From Apostichopus japonicus (Eukaryota > Echinodermata > Holothuroidea > Aspidochirotida > Stichopodidae): a stretch of 64,000 nucleotides of DNA. The DNA lies in contig NC_092578.1 in assembly GCF_037975245.1 (NCBI RefSeq), forward strand, positions 9,714,359 through 9,778,358. Reading direction: 5' to 3'. Position 1 is the stretch's first letter, and the number at the start of each line of letters is the position of its first letter. The position numbers and the translations under genes were made by a program. The notes under the pieces are model-generated. The model saw nothing but the letters and a program-made list of their open reading frames with translations, was not told the DNA's origin and did no database searches. This document shows positions 33,299 through 45,779 of the stretch, one piece after another.

Positions 33299-33670
33299 CA
33301 GTGGCGGAGCGTCCATACAGTCAGGGGGCGGATGCCCCCCCCCCTGACGGACTCAAATGGACTGCTGGCGCCCTTTTCAGCTTTTTACCACTTTTAACTT
33401 ATTCGCAATTATTGACTTTTTTATTGCACTCTCATCTACCTATTGACATTTGTCACATTTTGTTGGCGATGACACCTATTTATTCTTCGTTTATCTGCAA
33501 ATTAGCAAGGTCTGGAAAGGGTAATTTCCGGCGATCTAGGGAGTATCTTTACTCCAAAAATTTTGGACGCTCCGCGCCAACCTGTGGTGGCGCTCCGCTT
33601 AGATAATGTCGAAAGCGCCCCTACAGACCATTCTCGACTCCCCTGACCAATACCCCTAGCTCCGCCACTG
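33299..33670 (+). mobile_element. hAT-type MITE, older copy
   Basis: Perfect inverted ends CAGTGGCGGAGC and GCTCCGCCACTG bound 372 bp. Flanks CACAAGAA (33291-33298) and TGCAAGAA (33671-33678) agree at 6 of 8, a decayed 8-bp duplication. The interior has the subterminal C tract and the CGCGCCAACCTGTGGTGGCG block of the other hAT elements. Confidence 0.85.
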
Positions 33671-33723
33671 TGCAAGAACATAGATTGTGAAATGTTGTGT
33701 AGACAGTACCGCTATGTTAGACT

Positions 33724-33816
33724 CGGCCAAGTCGTTTGTAATACTCTTTTTTCTCGCGTGCATATTGTACATGCCTCAGAGTCCGTTTCTGCCTACCACG
33801 AATGTGCTTGTCGACT
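33724..33816 (+). repeat. Dispersed ~93-bp repeat, copy 2
   Basis: Near-identical to 11394-11493. The two overlapping short frames here (33687-33898) are therefore repeat-derived, not genes. Confidence 0.6.
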
Positions 33817-33899
33817 TATTTTTCATGCCCGAGGATCTGTCCGATACAAACGTTGTGGACATTTCTCCAAAGAGGGCGTGAACTTATGCAAATCATAAA

Positions 33900-35450
33900 A
33901 TCTTTATTCATGTATTAAGAAATTGCGTGTCATGTGAGGTCATATTTCTTCCACAGCAACTAGTCACCATCTCGCAATGTACAAAACCAATCTAAGGCCA
34001 AGCGATTGTTCACTGAGGGAGGTAGGGCTTAAATAACAATTGTTGGAAGTGGGCCCAATTGGCAAACCTGCATCTTCGCTTTTCCGAAGCAAATATTCCA
34101 ATATCAGAGGAAAACAAAAGATAGCTTGCTAGTTTCATCGAAACTTTGTCGCGGGCGTTCACTAGTCAGTTCAGCAAATAGATAGGGGAAAAAACTTTGT
34201 GAAAAAGAAAGGTACACTAGGCTGTTCATAGTAGGGTCTTAACAAGACTACCGGTGAGTCGGTGTGACCTTACACAGTGTATAAGACAATAGGTATGTCA
34301 CTCTGACTATGCATGCAAGACAATATACGGAACGGACGTATACTTACACAGTGAAAATATGATTGACGTTTTCTTTGCGATATTTCATGTGGGTGAAAAC
34401 TTGTTTTATACTTTGAACCTTGATGGCTAATGTTTGATGTTATAGCGACAAACCGATCTACTAAAATGTGTAACCAACTCAAGAGTGAGCGACAACTATA
34501 CGTGGATATGAGGAAGTTTTGACCTGAGACGAGTAAGTTCAGATCAGGAGATCAGGCTGCCGAAACCTTATTCCATTGTTTACGCCAGTACACGGTAACA
34601 TATATAGCGATATACTATTGTTTACTGTGCGATGTATTATTCACTGTGCACTGCAATAATTTTAATATTTGTAGGCCTATACAGGCTTCATTGTGCATTT
34701 CGGAACCCACGTTCAGCTTGTACTTACAGTACGTACAATATCTTTTAAAGGCTAGATCGGAAATTTGATATTATCATTCAAAACAATTAAGTCGTTACAC
34801 AGTATCACACAAGAAAGGTCAGTCACGGTTGTGGCAGTTGTTAATTAGTTGATTAATTATTAAGTAAGAAATTGGGTCAATTGCAAAAGTCATGGGGGAA
34901 AAATGTCGGATTTTAATAATATTGCATGGCTCCTCAAAGGCTTGTAAGTTGTAATGTCTGGACTTTTGCTACTGAAAATGTTAAGTTAATTTTATATATA
35001 TAACTAGAAGGGTAGAAGCGCTGGATACCATATTTACACATGTTACATACAGTATGGTACATGTCAACAATCAGAAATTTATGTCGTTACAAAACAGAAA
35101 CATCATTGATACCCTATGTGAATGAATTTAAGGGTTTCGAACCATTTTTGCAAGACGCCCTAAATTCTGTTTCTTTATATTGATCTTGACTTTATGAGGC
35201 CATAGGTCACATGCTCACCATATAGTCCATCGGGCTAGTACGGTGGAGTTCGCGATCGTGCACACTTTAAGTGCTCAGGTACACATCCACACATTGAAGG
35301 CCACGTTAGCCGACCTGACTCAAACACTGGACTCCATCCTCTTCTACTGTATATATCATCATGATGGAAGACGTACCAGTACCTGTAAATTTTAGACATC
35401 ATAAATCTCCATGGCCACCGTTGCTATGATGAGTACTTAGTACGGCATGC
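33900..35450. other. Intergenic, nothing resolved
   Basis: Contains the shared word GGGTCTTAACAAGACTA near 34233. No exon, RNA gene or array. Confidence 0.4.
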
Positions 35451-35457
35451 CATACGT

Positions 35458-37287
35458 TTCAAAAATGTCCAAAACAATATAAGCATGTCCAAAATAATAT
35501 AAGCATGTCCAAATTTATATAAACATGTCGAAACTAATATGAGTATGTCCAAAAATAATACGAGCATGTCCAAAATAATATGAGAGTGTCGAAAGACTAT
35601 ATGAGCATGTCCAACATATTAAAAGAATGTCGAAAAATAATACAAGAGGGACAAATGTAACTGCCTAATTCAATTTTGTATTGAACATTTTGGCGTTTTA
35701 AGGTACGCCATATGTTGCAAAATATCCAAAAAAATATAAGCATGTCCAAACTTATATGAGCATGTCCAAATTTATATAGACATGTCAAAACTATATGAGC
35801 ATGTCCAAAATAATACGCGCATGTCCAAACACATATAAGTATGTCAAAATATAATATGAGCACGCCCAAAATTATATGAGAGTGTCGAATAATAATATAG
35901 AAGTCTCGAGTGTAACTGCTAACTTCAACTTTGTTATGAACATTTTGGCGTTTGAAGTCACGCCAAATGTTTCAAATATCGAACTTTTATATTGGTATGT
36001 CGAAAAAAAATTAGCTTACAATACCTTCTTTAGAGGTAATTTGTATCAACTGACACAATGGTTATCATTATGACAATATGTTATTGAAACATTCTTCTGT
36101 TTTTGTGACGCAAATAATTCAAAATATGTAAAAACAAGACCATCACCTAACATTTTTCCTTTTTACATCCCTACGTAATGTGAGTGGTTTCGCCCTGCCT
36201 AGAGGTGCTGAGATTATTCATATATTGTTGCGAAGGCAAAGAAGTTCACGTGCGAAAGTACGTACAACATGCACAAGCGCTAACAACGCACAGTAGTTAT
36301 CACACATGCGTACGTTGACAGTGAAAATGAACTACTATACTGTGTTACTTTTTTAACGGAAAATTGTGACACTTAATTACGGTTACCAGGCGAAGTCGGA
36401 CACTAGCCCAGAATTTAAAAAAAATAAGCCTAGGTTAGGGGTATTCAACGTTTAATCTTCACTCTCAACTTTTAACTAAATTTCAAGATGGAAACGTGGG
36501 AAGAACTCGCCAACTACATATTATTGATTAAACCGCGTGGAATGTTGGACACAGTGGTTCTTCGTATTAAACTCACTGATAGTTACAGCACCTTGGGGCC
36601 AGGTTGATCACTCGCGCTACGAAACAACTCAACTAATATTTCCTCGAAAATAAAATCGTTCTTGATCGAAATATCATTAAAATATTAACACACACACTAA
36701 TACGGTAATGGATGAACTGTATATCGTCTTAAGTTACGCTGGATATGGTGTTTTTGTTTTCAGCATACCAAAATAAAAAGTTTGATATTTGGAACATATG
36801 GCGTAAAATTCAAACGCCTGACTGTTCATTACAAAGTTGAATCGAGCAGTTACGCTCGAGACTTTTGTATTATTTTTCGACACTTTTTTATATTTTGGAC
36901 ATGCTCTTATAGTCTTTCGACACTCTTATATTATTTTGGACATGCTCTCATTATTTTTGGACATACTCATATTGGTTTCGACATGTTTATATAAATTTGG
37001 ACATGCTTATATTTTTTGGGATATTTTGCAACATATGGCGTGAATTCAGATGCCAAAATGTTCACTAAAAAGTTGAAGTTAGCAGTTACATTCGACATGT
37101 TCATATAATTTTTCGACACTCTCATATTATTTTGGGCATGATCATATTATTTTTGGACATACTTATATTAGTTTCGATATGTTTATATAAATTTGGACAT
37201 GCTTATATTTTTTTGGACATGCTTATATTTTTTTGGACATGCTTATATTATTTTGGACATGCTTATATAGTTTTGGACATTTTAGAG
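35458..37287. mobile_element. Second fold-back structure with ~20-bp arrays
   Basis: Left arm 35458-36006 consists of units such as CATGTCCAAAATAATATGAG, interrupted by CATTTTGGCGTTT...ACGCCA spacers. Right arm 36755-37287 is the reverse complement (TATTATTTTGGACATGC units). Inner ends also pair (TCAAATATCGAAC against its complement near 36785). The ~750-bp centre is unique sequence without a frame. The organisation resembles the 31035-32397 structure but the unit sequence is unrelated. Confidence 0.75.
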
Positions 37288-37329
37288 CACTAACAGGTCG
37301 CAACAGCCAAGTGACTGCAATATCTCATC

Positions 37330-38900
37330 CATATGTACATGACATGTATGGGGGTCATGTAATTATCTCATCTCCCCACATGTATTGGGAAATGAGATAT
37401 TGTACTTCACCCCCACATCAGAAATGTGTAATGGTAATTTGTAACACGATATCTCAAAATAGGTAACTTCTGCAGTTCTCATATGTGGTGTGCTGCTCGG
37501 ATCCCCATCATGAGTACCTATTGTATTGGGTAGAGGCCAAAGGTCATTTTGGGTCAGCAGAGGGCAAAATGTGAAAATCTCAAATGCTGTGTCTCCAGAA
37601 ACTCTTTCACTGACTTTTTCATGTTTGCTTATAAATAGTAGTTGTACCAAATGTCATGGTCTTAAACTCCAGAAGTTACAAAGTAGGATTAATATTTGGC
37701 ATAAATGTTTTCAAATAGGGTTATGAATGCATGAATGGAAGGGTTTGCCTGAGAAAGTTGTACTTGCGAGTAGTGTGAATGGGTTTAAGAAAGCTTTGGA
37801 CAAGCACTTTAAGCATTGTAATCGTGTCTGAGTGTTTGTGTGTCTTCCATTTTTTTCCTCTCCAAGAGGATCCTTGATGGGAACTTGATTGTCCCTCCTG
37901 ATCCTTTTCTTCTACTTAAAACTAAACCTAAAACCTGAACTTCAATGGAGCTCCTATGTGCATGATAGGATAGACTTACAGATAGGGGTGAGTTTTTACA
38001 AAATTTGGGGAAGGTCAGAGTTCGTTTAAGGTTACCAGGGGTCAAAACTTGAAATCCTTTTAAACATGGTATCTCCAGGTTGGAATGTCTGCAATTGTCA
38101 TATATGTGGCATGTTGCTTCCCCATAAATAGAACAAGAACCCAGTTATTTTGGGTGCAGGTCAAAGATCATTTGAGGTCAGCAGAGGGTAAAATGTGAAA
38201 ATCTAAAGAATACTGCTGAATCTCCAGAACCTGATCATCAAAGGAGCTCCTATATGTGTAGGATAGCCTTATTTATTTTGAAGTTTTTTTACACAACTTA
38301 GTGAAGGTCAGAGTTCATTTAAGGTCGCCAGGGGTCAAAATTTGTAATCCCTTTTAAAACAATATCTCCAGATAGGAAACTTTATTGGCATTTGGCTTCC
38401 CTATAATGGGTACAAGAACCGTACTGTTTTTGGTGGCGGTCAAAGGTCATTTTGATTGTCGTCAATTGTCATACTCTGTACATGTCCTATACACAGACCT
38501 TATAAACATGATATACCAAGATAGGTTACATCACATAGCTCATATTTGGCATGTCTTTCTTATATAGTGACTCGTACAAGAACCCTGTTATTTTGTGTGA
38601 GGTCAAGGTCATTTTGGGGTCTGCAGAGGTCCAAATGCCAAATGGTCAAAAGTACTTCATCGATATCGATAACTTTATCTCCAAAAGAGATTATATGTGC
38701 ATGGTAGATTACCCAAATGTTAAGTAAACTTGCTCCACACTTTGGTACAGGTGAAAGCTTGTTTCAGGTTTGCAGAAGTCAAACCCTACAAACTTTCTAA
38801 AGGTCAGGTCTCAATGAAACTGTAAAACTTATATGCTGATTTGACTTCCCCATATGTAGTAGAAATCTCCTTGCTGTTTAAGGTGGAGGTCTAAGGTCGG
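37330..38900 (+). repeat. Degenerate ~290-bp tandem repeat region
   Basis: Recurring words include AAAGGTCATTTTGGGTCAGC, GCAGAGGGCAAAATGTGAAA, GGTCAGAGTTCGTTTAAGG and CCAGGGGTCAAAACTTG. Two clear copies of the last pair lie near 38010 and 38303. Divergence is high, suggesting an old satellite. Confidence 0.6.
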
Positions 38901-39452
38901 CTTAAGTTCATGCAGTATAAACTTCAGCCAGGGTTAGCTTGCAAACTACGCTTGTGCTTTAAAGCAAGTAACTTCTGGGAGGGCTTTACCTAGCTCTGGT
39001 TTACTCTCTTCCATAAATAATGTGGATTAAAACCTATAAAGATCTCGTAATTTCATGCAAAGAGCTTTATGTATTATAACAGGGTCTGCCAATTTTCTGA
39101 CAATCCTCTAATTCGGCAGCTCATTGATATGACAAACCCTTTAGTCCGACATCCCTTTTACTTTCGTTGGGGGCGGGGAAAAAATTAGTTTTGACTCTTC
39201 GTTAAAACCAACAAAGATCTCTCAAAAATGGCGCATCCAGAAATGTTTATATTGGGGGTGAACAAGTTTTAGCTAATGGGGATTGTGAGATCAAGGTACC
39301 ATATGATTGACAGTTGCTACGTAACTACGTTAGTTGAAAATGTAGGCAGTATGCCATATGGACTGGTTTACATAATTCCAGATGCAAAATCGGTCATTCC
39401 TGCTCTGACAAATTGACAATGGCATGTCGTATGTAATCTATTATGGAACATA

Positions 39453-41634
39453 GAGAGGACATGTAGTTTGTAAGCTAGTTAGAGGACATGTAGTGTATAA
39501 GCTAGTTAGAGGACATGTAGTGTGTAAGCTAGTTAGAGGAAATGTAGTGTGTAAGCTAGTTAGAGGACATGAAGTGTGTAAGCTAGTTAGAGGAAATGTA
39601 GTGTGTAAGCAAGTTAGAGGACATGTAGTGTGTAAGCAAGTTAAAGGGCATGTAGTTGTAAGCTAATTAAAGGGCATGTAGTTGTAAGCTAGTTAGAGGA
39701 CATGTAGTGTGTAAGCAAGTTAGAGGACATGTAGTGTGTAAGCTAGTTAGAGGACATGTAGTGTGTAAGCTAGTTAGAGGACATGTAGTTTGTAAGCAAG
39801 TTAGAGGACATGTAGTTGTAAGCTAGTTAAAGGGCATGTAGTTTGTAAGCTAGTTAGAGGACATGTAGAATGTAAGCAAGTTAGAGGACATGAAGTATGT
39901 AAGCAAGTTAAAGGGCATGTAGTGTGTAAGCTAGTTAGAGGACATGTAGTTTGTAAGCTAGTTAGAGAACATGTAGTGTGTAAGCTAGTTAGAGGACATG
40001 AAGTATGTAAGCTAATTAGAGGACATGTAGTTTGTAAGCAAGTTTAAGGACATGTAGTATGTAAGCAAGTTTAAGGACATGTAGTGTGTAAGCTAGTTAG
40101 AGGACATGTAGTGTGTAAGCTAGTTAGAGGACATGAAGTATGTAAGCTAGTTAGAGGACATGTAGTTTGTAAGCAAGTTTAAGGACATGTAGTGTGTAAG
40201 CTAGTTAGAGGACATGTAGTGTGTAAGCTAGTTAGAGGACATGAAGTATGTAAGCTAGTTAGAGGACATGTAGTTTGTAAGCAAGTTTAAGTACATGTAG
40301 TGTGTAAGCAAGTTTAAGGACATGTAGTGTGTAAGCTAGTTAGAGGACATGTAGTGTGTAAGCTAGTTAGAGGACATGTAGTGTATAAGCTAGTTAGAGG
40401 ACATGTAGTGTGTAAGCAAGTTAGAGGACATGAAGTATGTAAGCAAGTTAAAGGACATGTAGTTTGTAAGCTAGTTAGAGGACATGTAGTGTGTAAGCAA
40501 GTTAGAGGACATGTAGTGTGTAAGCAAGTTAAAGGGCATGTAGTTACAGTAAGCTAGTTAAAGGGCATGTAGTTGTAAGCTAGTTAGAGGAAATGTAGTG
40601 TGTAAGCAAGTTAGAGGACATGTAGTGTGTAAGCTAGTTAGAGGACATGTAGTGTGTAAGCTAGTTAGAGGACATGTAGTGTGTAAGCAAGTTAGAGGAC
40701 ATGAAGTATGTAAGCAAGTTAAAGGGCATGTAGTGTGTAAGCTAGTTAGAGGACATGTAGTTTGTAAGCTAGTTAGAGAACATGTAGTGTGTAAGCTAGT
40801 TAGATGACATGAAGTATGTAAGCTAATTAGAGGACATGTAGTTTGTAAGCAAGTTTAAGGACATGTAGTATGTTAGCAAGTTTAAGGACATGTAGTGTGT
40901 AAGCTAGTTAGAGGACATGTAGTGTGTAAGCTAGTTAGAGGACATGAAGTATGTAAGCTAGTTAGAGGACATGTAGTTTGTAAGCAAGTTTAAGGACATG
41001 TAGTGTGTAAGCTAGTTAGAGGACATGTAGTGTGTAAGCTAGTTAGAGGACATGAAGTATGTAAGCTAGTTAGAGGACATGTAGTTTGTAAGCAAGTTTA
41101 AGTACATGTAGTGTGTAAGCAAGTTTAAGGACATGTAGTGTGTAAGCTAGTTAGAGGACATGTAGTGTGTAAGCTAGTTAGAGGACATGTAGTGTATAAG
41201 CTAGTTAGAGGACATGTAGTGTGTAAGCAAGTTAGAGGACATGAAGTATGTAAGCAAGTTAAAGGACATGTAGTTTGTAAGCTAGTTAGAGGACATGTAG
41301 TGTGTAAGCAAGTTAGAGGACATGTAGTGTGTAAGCAAGTTAAAGGGCATGTAGTTACAGTAAGCTAGTTAAAGGGCATGTAGTTGTAAGCTAGTTAGAG
41401 GACATGTAGTGTGTAAGCAAGTTAGAGGACATGTAGTGTGTAAGCTAGTTAGAGGACATGTAGTGTGTAAGCTAGTTAGAGGACATGTAGTGTGTAAGCA
41501 AGTTAGAGGACATGAAGTATGTAAGCAAGTTAAAGGGCATATAGTTTGTATGCTAGTTAGAGGGCATGTAGTGTGTAAGCAAGTTAGAGGACATGTAGTG
41601 TGTAAGCTAGTTAGAGGACATGTAGTGTGTAAGT
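39453..41634 (+). repeat. 27-bp minisatellite, about 80 units, with 811-bp higher-order duplication
   Basis: The unit is GTAAGCTAGTTAGAGGACAT plus GTAGTGT, with AAGCAAGTT and TTAAAGGGC variants. Because 27 is a multiple of three, long repetitive frames (VCKLVRGHV) appear; they are interrupted and not genes. Variant order repeats with an offset of 811 bases (for example 40327 against 41138, and 40598 against 41409), showing a segmental duplication inside the array. Confidence 0.95.
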
Positions 41635-41639
41635 GTGAA

Positions 41640-42840
41640 ATGTCTGCAAACGTATTAAAAAATGCTCTGTTTTCTTCCTTTATTTCATTATGAACTTTGA
41701 AAATCGGTGTCCATGATTGAACAATAGGTCTGAAATTTTATATCAAGGATATCTTGTAGTATTTTAAGCGTTGTTCACGGAATTTGATCTTTTCATTGAA
41801 AAGGGCCATTTTCGGCTCTATTTTGCAATTGGTTTTCAATGCTTGGTAAATTTGTGATTTTACAAGTATTTAAAAAATGATGAATGCTTCCACAGGTTAC
41901 TTTCTGCCCTCTTTCTAATGTAGTACTTTTCAGGAGTGTTGGTTTAGTGTGATCTTATAGACATGATACTGATATCTCAAAAGTCTAGATTAATTAAACA
42001 TATATGGTACATTTGTCGGTCATGATCATTAATAGATGATATGTGAGGATTGTGGGACAAGTCCCATGAATTTTTATAAGTAAATTATCAAATTTAGTAA
42101 AGTAATAAAAATTAATTCTATATGACTTCAAAACTGTTGAACTCTGAAGGAATTTTCCTGGTTTTCAAGTTTATACTAAAGCAACAAGGATGATGATAGA
42201 GTACCCTATCCATTCAGGCTGGATGATATACATTACATGGATACAATGATAAGGTCATAGTTTCATTCATACTGCAGATTTAATGTTCATTTGTCTATGT
42301 CACTTTAAAGAATAAAGTTAAAACTATTGAGGGCAAAACTTCCCAAGCAGCATGTAGGTCTAGGGTCAGGGTCAGAGGTCAATTGAGATCAAAGGTCACA
42401 TTGGCCTATATTGTGCCAAAGAGTGTGTCGGGAACTAGACCGTAAGCCATTACCTGCTTCTCAGTATGTTGGAAAAAGTCATTAAACCTTTCATTCATCA
42501 TTCCTTCATTCAAAGAACTTTCTTCCAGTCACTTAAACCACATAATAATACACAGAACATGATAATTTTAAAGAGAAAGACTTATGAAGTACATGGTTGT
42601 TAAGGGTCCAGGACAAAGGGGCCTAAATTGTGTGAAAAATGTATTCCGCAAAGTCTAAGGTCAGAGGTGAAAACACCTAACATTTTTTTGCCATTTTCTG
42701 CTTTTCAACATGTAAGAAATAGGCATTAAGCCACACGATATGTATAGAATGATCAGACGAATATTTAAATAGTGCAGATTTCGGTATTGAGAGTGGAGGG
42801 CAAAAGTCAACTAGATATAGGAATACTATTCGATTCTCAC
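41640..42840. other. Upstream region of the transporter gene
   Basis: AT-rich and without a recognisable array. By position it may hold an intron and upstream 5' UTR exon of the transporter, but I cannot place them. Confidence 0.35.
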
Positions 42841-42898
42841 AGGCCTTTTGTTTTTTTCAGTTAGACAACAGGTTTGGCAGTTATCATATTGAAGAAAA

Positions 42899-43957
42899 AT
42901 GGCTGTAGAGGCAAAGAGTGCGACTGGAGAAGAAAGCCGATCATCAACGGATGTCGCTGTAATGCCACAATCCAAGGAGACATGGAACCTTAGACAAGCC
43001 GTCATCAATATTTCTCGTCGCCCAGGAATTTTCGTGGCCTTTATATCAACATTTTTGTTTGCTCTTCAAGCAATTTGCATAAAACTGCTCTCTGGATATG
43101 TCAGCCCGATTGAAATAGTTGCATTACGATACTTTGTTATGGGTACTTGCTGTCTCATTATGAATATATATAAACACATACAGCTACGTCCAGCTTCAAT
43201 TCCAGAATTAAAGTTTTTCCTCTTCAGGCCTTTTGTTGGATTGACTACCATAATATGTCAATTCTACGCGTATCAAAACATGAGAGTGGCGGATGCCACC
43301 GCTATATTTTATGCTAATCCAGCTGCCACATGTATCCTCGCTTGCATTTTTCTCAAGGAAGCTCTGCATTGTTTGGATCTTTTACTGGTGTTTTTGGCAA
43401 TAGCCGGGGTCACTATTGTCGCTAGGCCTCAATTTTTGTTCAGATCGGAAAACGACGAAGTTACTGCCTCTGGAAGTCCTCTGGCTGTATGTGCTGCTAT
43501 TGTGGGTTGTGTGTTCCTTGCTGGAAGTAACGTATATGTACGTTCAGGTAACCACTTGAGGATACATCCATACAAAATAACATTTTACCATGCCTACCTG
43601 AATTGTGCAATAGCAGTAGTAATAGTAACTGTACTATCCCATTGGACTGTGCCATGTCTCGTGGACAAACTGATTCTATCATGCATTGGACTATTGAGCT
43701 TCTTCAGCGAGTGTACCTACGTTTATGCCTTAACTGTTGAAAGTTCAATCTTGGTGTCTACTATTTTAACCAATGAAGTCGTCTTCATTTTCATCCTGCA
43801 AACCACTATACTAAACGTGTCTATTGATTGGCTCAGTGTAATCGGTGCAGTGACCATTGTCAGTTCATCATTACTCATTTCTCAAAAGTCATTGGTACCG
43901 TTACAATGCTACGACAAGTGTCCTTATTTGAGAAAACCGCAAGTCACAGATGTGTAA
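42899..43957 (+). CDS. SLC35G-like drug/metabolite transporter
   Basis: A 352-codon uninterrupted frame with AGAAAAATGG start context. A T-rich tract ending in CAG at 42860 suggests that a 5' UTR exon is spliced on about 38 bases before the ATG. The protein has a ~45-residue hydrophilic N-terminus, then about ten hydrophobic segments as two EamA repeats (~48-180 and ~195-335). First-repeat hallmarks are EIVALRYFVMG and FYANPAATCILACIFLKEAL; the second repeat has ESSILVSTILTNEVVFIF. Length is close to human SLC35G1 (about 365). The family comprises membrane proteins of the ER/plasma membrane with poorly defined substrates; SLC35G1 has been linked to STIM1 and calcium handling. I would not assign a substrate. 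The intronless coding region could be a feature of the family or a retrocopy, but the frame is intact. Confidence 0.88.
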   Translation: MAVEAKSATGEESRSSTDVAVMPQSKETWNLRQAVINISRRPGIFVAFISTFLFALQAICIKLLSGYVSPIEIVALRYFVMGTCCLIMNIYKHIQLRPASIPELKFFLFRPFVGLTTIICQFYAYQNMRVADATAIFYANPAATCILACIFLKEALHCLDLLLVFLAIAGVTIVARPQFLFRSENDEVTASGSPLAVCAAIVGCVFLAGSNVYVRSGNHLRIHPYKITFYHAYLNCAIAVVIVTVLSHWTVPCLVDKLILSCIGLLSFFSECTYVYALTVESSILVSTILTNEVVFIFILQTTILNVSIDWLSVIGAVTIVSSSLLISQKSLVPLQCYDKCPYLRKPQVTDV

Positions 43958-43987
43958 AGAGAAATCACTGGCAATAGCCCCTTGTAG

Positions 43988-43993
43988 AATAAA
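43988..43993 (+). terminator. Candidate polyadenylation signal of the transporter gene
   Basis: AATAAA 31 bases after the TAA stop. Its closeness would give a very short 3' UTR, so a more distal site could be used instead. Confidence 0.35.
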
Positions 43994-43999
43994 CAGGCC

Positions 44000-44990
44000 A
44001 GGTTAGAATCTTGATAAACATAATCTCTCTTGCAGATGCATTTGTCAGAATAATAATGCCTGCTTTGTTAACATGATATTTGAAGAACAGCATGTTGCAT
44101 GACAATGCATAGATCCCCCATTTGGCAGATAGGTAGCCCATGCTAGCACAGTGACATTTTGTGAATGTTATTTGTCAGCAAGAGCAACACAGATGACTGT
44201 CATACTTGGCTTATAGGTTATCCCATACTCTTAATATTGTTTTTATATGTATATATGACAGCTCAGAAGGAGAGCATTGTTTGTAACCAGCTGCCATTAT
44301 CGTACTTTACTTCAGTAATAGTTGTATCTTAAATCTAGCAATTCAATAACATTGAGAGATTTATTCAGAAGTTTGTACCTTCTGTTTTCGTATTTATCTT
44401 TACAGGGGATCATAAAGATGAACAAAATGACTGCTTCCTAAATTAGGAAGGATTTAGAAGGCAGTGTTGTCAAGTGGCACACTGGGGGGGGGGGGGGGGA
44501 GGCAGAGATATGCACAGGGCTAAAAGGTCAAACAAAGGAGGTACCCAACCTGAACACTAGGCTTAATCTAAGACTGAAGATTAATAAGGGGTAGGGGAGG
44601 GAGCACAATTGTTTTCAACTGTTTTTACTGACCATTAATGATTTAGTCTGAATGGTTGGGCACTTCATCTGCCTTGGTAGACTCTAAAGCATTGTTAAAA
44701 GATATTTCCTTTTTTCACTTGAACACTGACAATATGAAAAAAAACTTGGGAATATTCAGAATTTCCAGTAGAAAGGCAATTGTTACAGGTGCATTATAAC
44801 AGAATTTTTAGTGGCAAAAGAGGGAATAATATATTTTTCAAAATTTCATTGTGTACGACACGTAGTCAGGGTTTATGGACATATTTTTGCTAATAAAGGC
44901 AAGGATTACTCAGCTTTGCTGTACACAAATTGTTATGTATACATTTTTTGGTTTCGATTGTGGAGAATCAGAAACCTATGTAATTAAGTT
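44000..44990. other. 3' flank of the transporter gene, nothing resolved
   Basis: Contains a 15-base G tract near 44485-44499 and no recognisable gene or repeat family. Confidence 0.4.
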
Positions 44991-44999
44991 GGCTTGTGT

Positions 45000-45740
45000 G
45001 CGACGTCTTGTAAACAGGATATCCCAAGAACAGAATGTTGGATGGATGCCGTATGTACCATATGTTGCTCATACGGAGTACTGTAGACGAACCCTATTGT
45101 TTGTGGTGCTTGCAGCTTGAACATTAATGAGAGGACCGGGCTGAATGTAAAGTTCTTCAAATAGCAATAACTTTGAACTGATATGTCCAATTCGCTTCAT
45201 GTGTGGTACAACAACTTACTATGGAGTAGGTAATAAAGTATATGACCAAGAAAGGTAATCTCATTAATATGCATGGTGGGCAGGGCTCTATTGAAATTGG
45301 CCAGAAATAGCTTGTAAACACGATATATCAAGAACAGAAACTTAGGTACATGTTACATGTGCAAATATAGAGTAGATGAACCCTATTGTCTATGTTTATT
45401 GCAACATGAATATTAATGAGTGGGCAGGGCTAACTAACTAACAGCTGTAAAAATTTAGAAATTGTAATAAGTTTGAAAACTGTATGCCAGATTTGCTTCA
45501 TATTTCAATATGAAGATGTTACTTGATAATACGTACAAATTAATGTATTCAAAGAAACTGATCTCTTAATATTAATGACGGGCGGGGCTACATGGAAACT
45601 GGCAAGAAAATAGCTTGTAAACAAGACATCTCAAGAACAGAAATATAGATGCAAGCACATACGTTGACTATATAGAATAGATGAACCCTAGCTGTTGCTC
45701 TTGTGGCTCGATGAATGAATATCAGTTAATGAGTCAGCAT
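45000..45740 (+). repeat. ~300-bp tandem repeat related to 20160-21070
   Basis: TGTAAACAGGATATCCCAAG (45010), TGTAAACACGATATATCAAG (45313) and TGTAAACAAGACATCTCAAG (45614) are spaced about 300 bases. AATATTAATGAGTGGGCAGG words lie between them. Confidence 0.7.
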
Positions 45741-45779
45741 CAAGCATGGGCCACACAGAAGAATAAGAAGAAAAAAGTT

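Noticed and set aside
33687-33898. Two overlapping ~65-codon frames
   Set aside because: Most of their length is the dispersed 93-bp repeat also found at 11394.
40327-41693. Repetitive VCKLVRGHV proteins
   Set aside because: Produced by the 27-bp minisatellite; frames are broken by off-length units and have no splice or promoter context.
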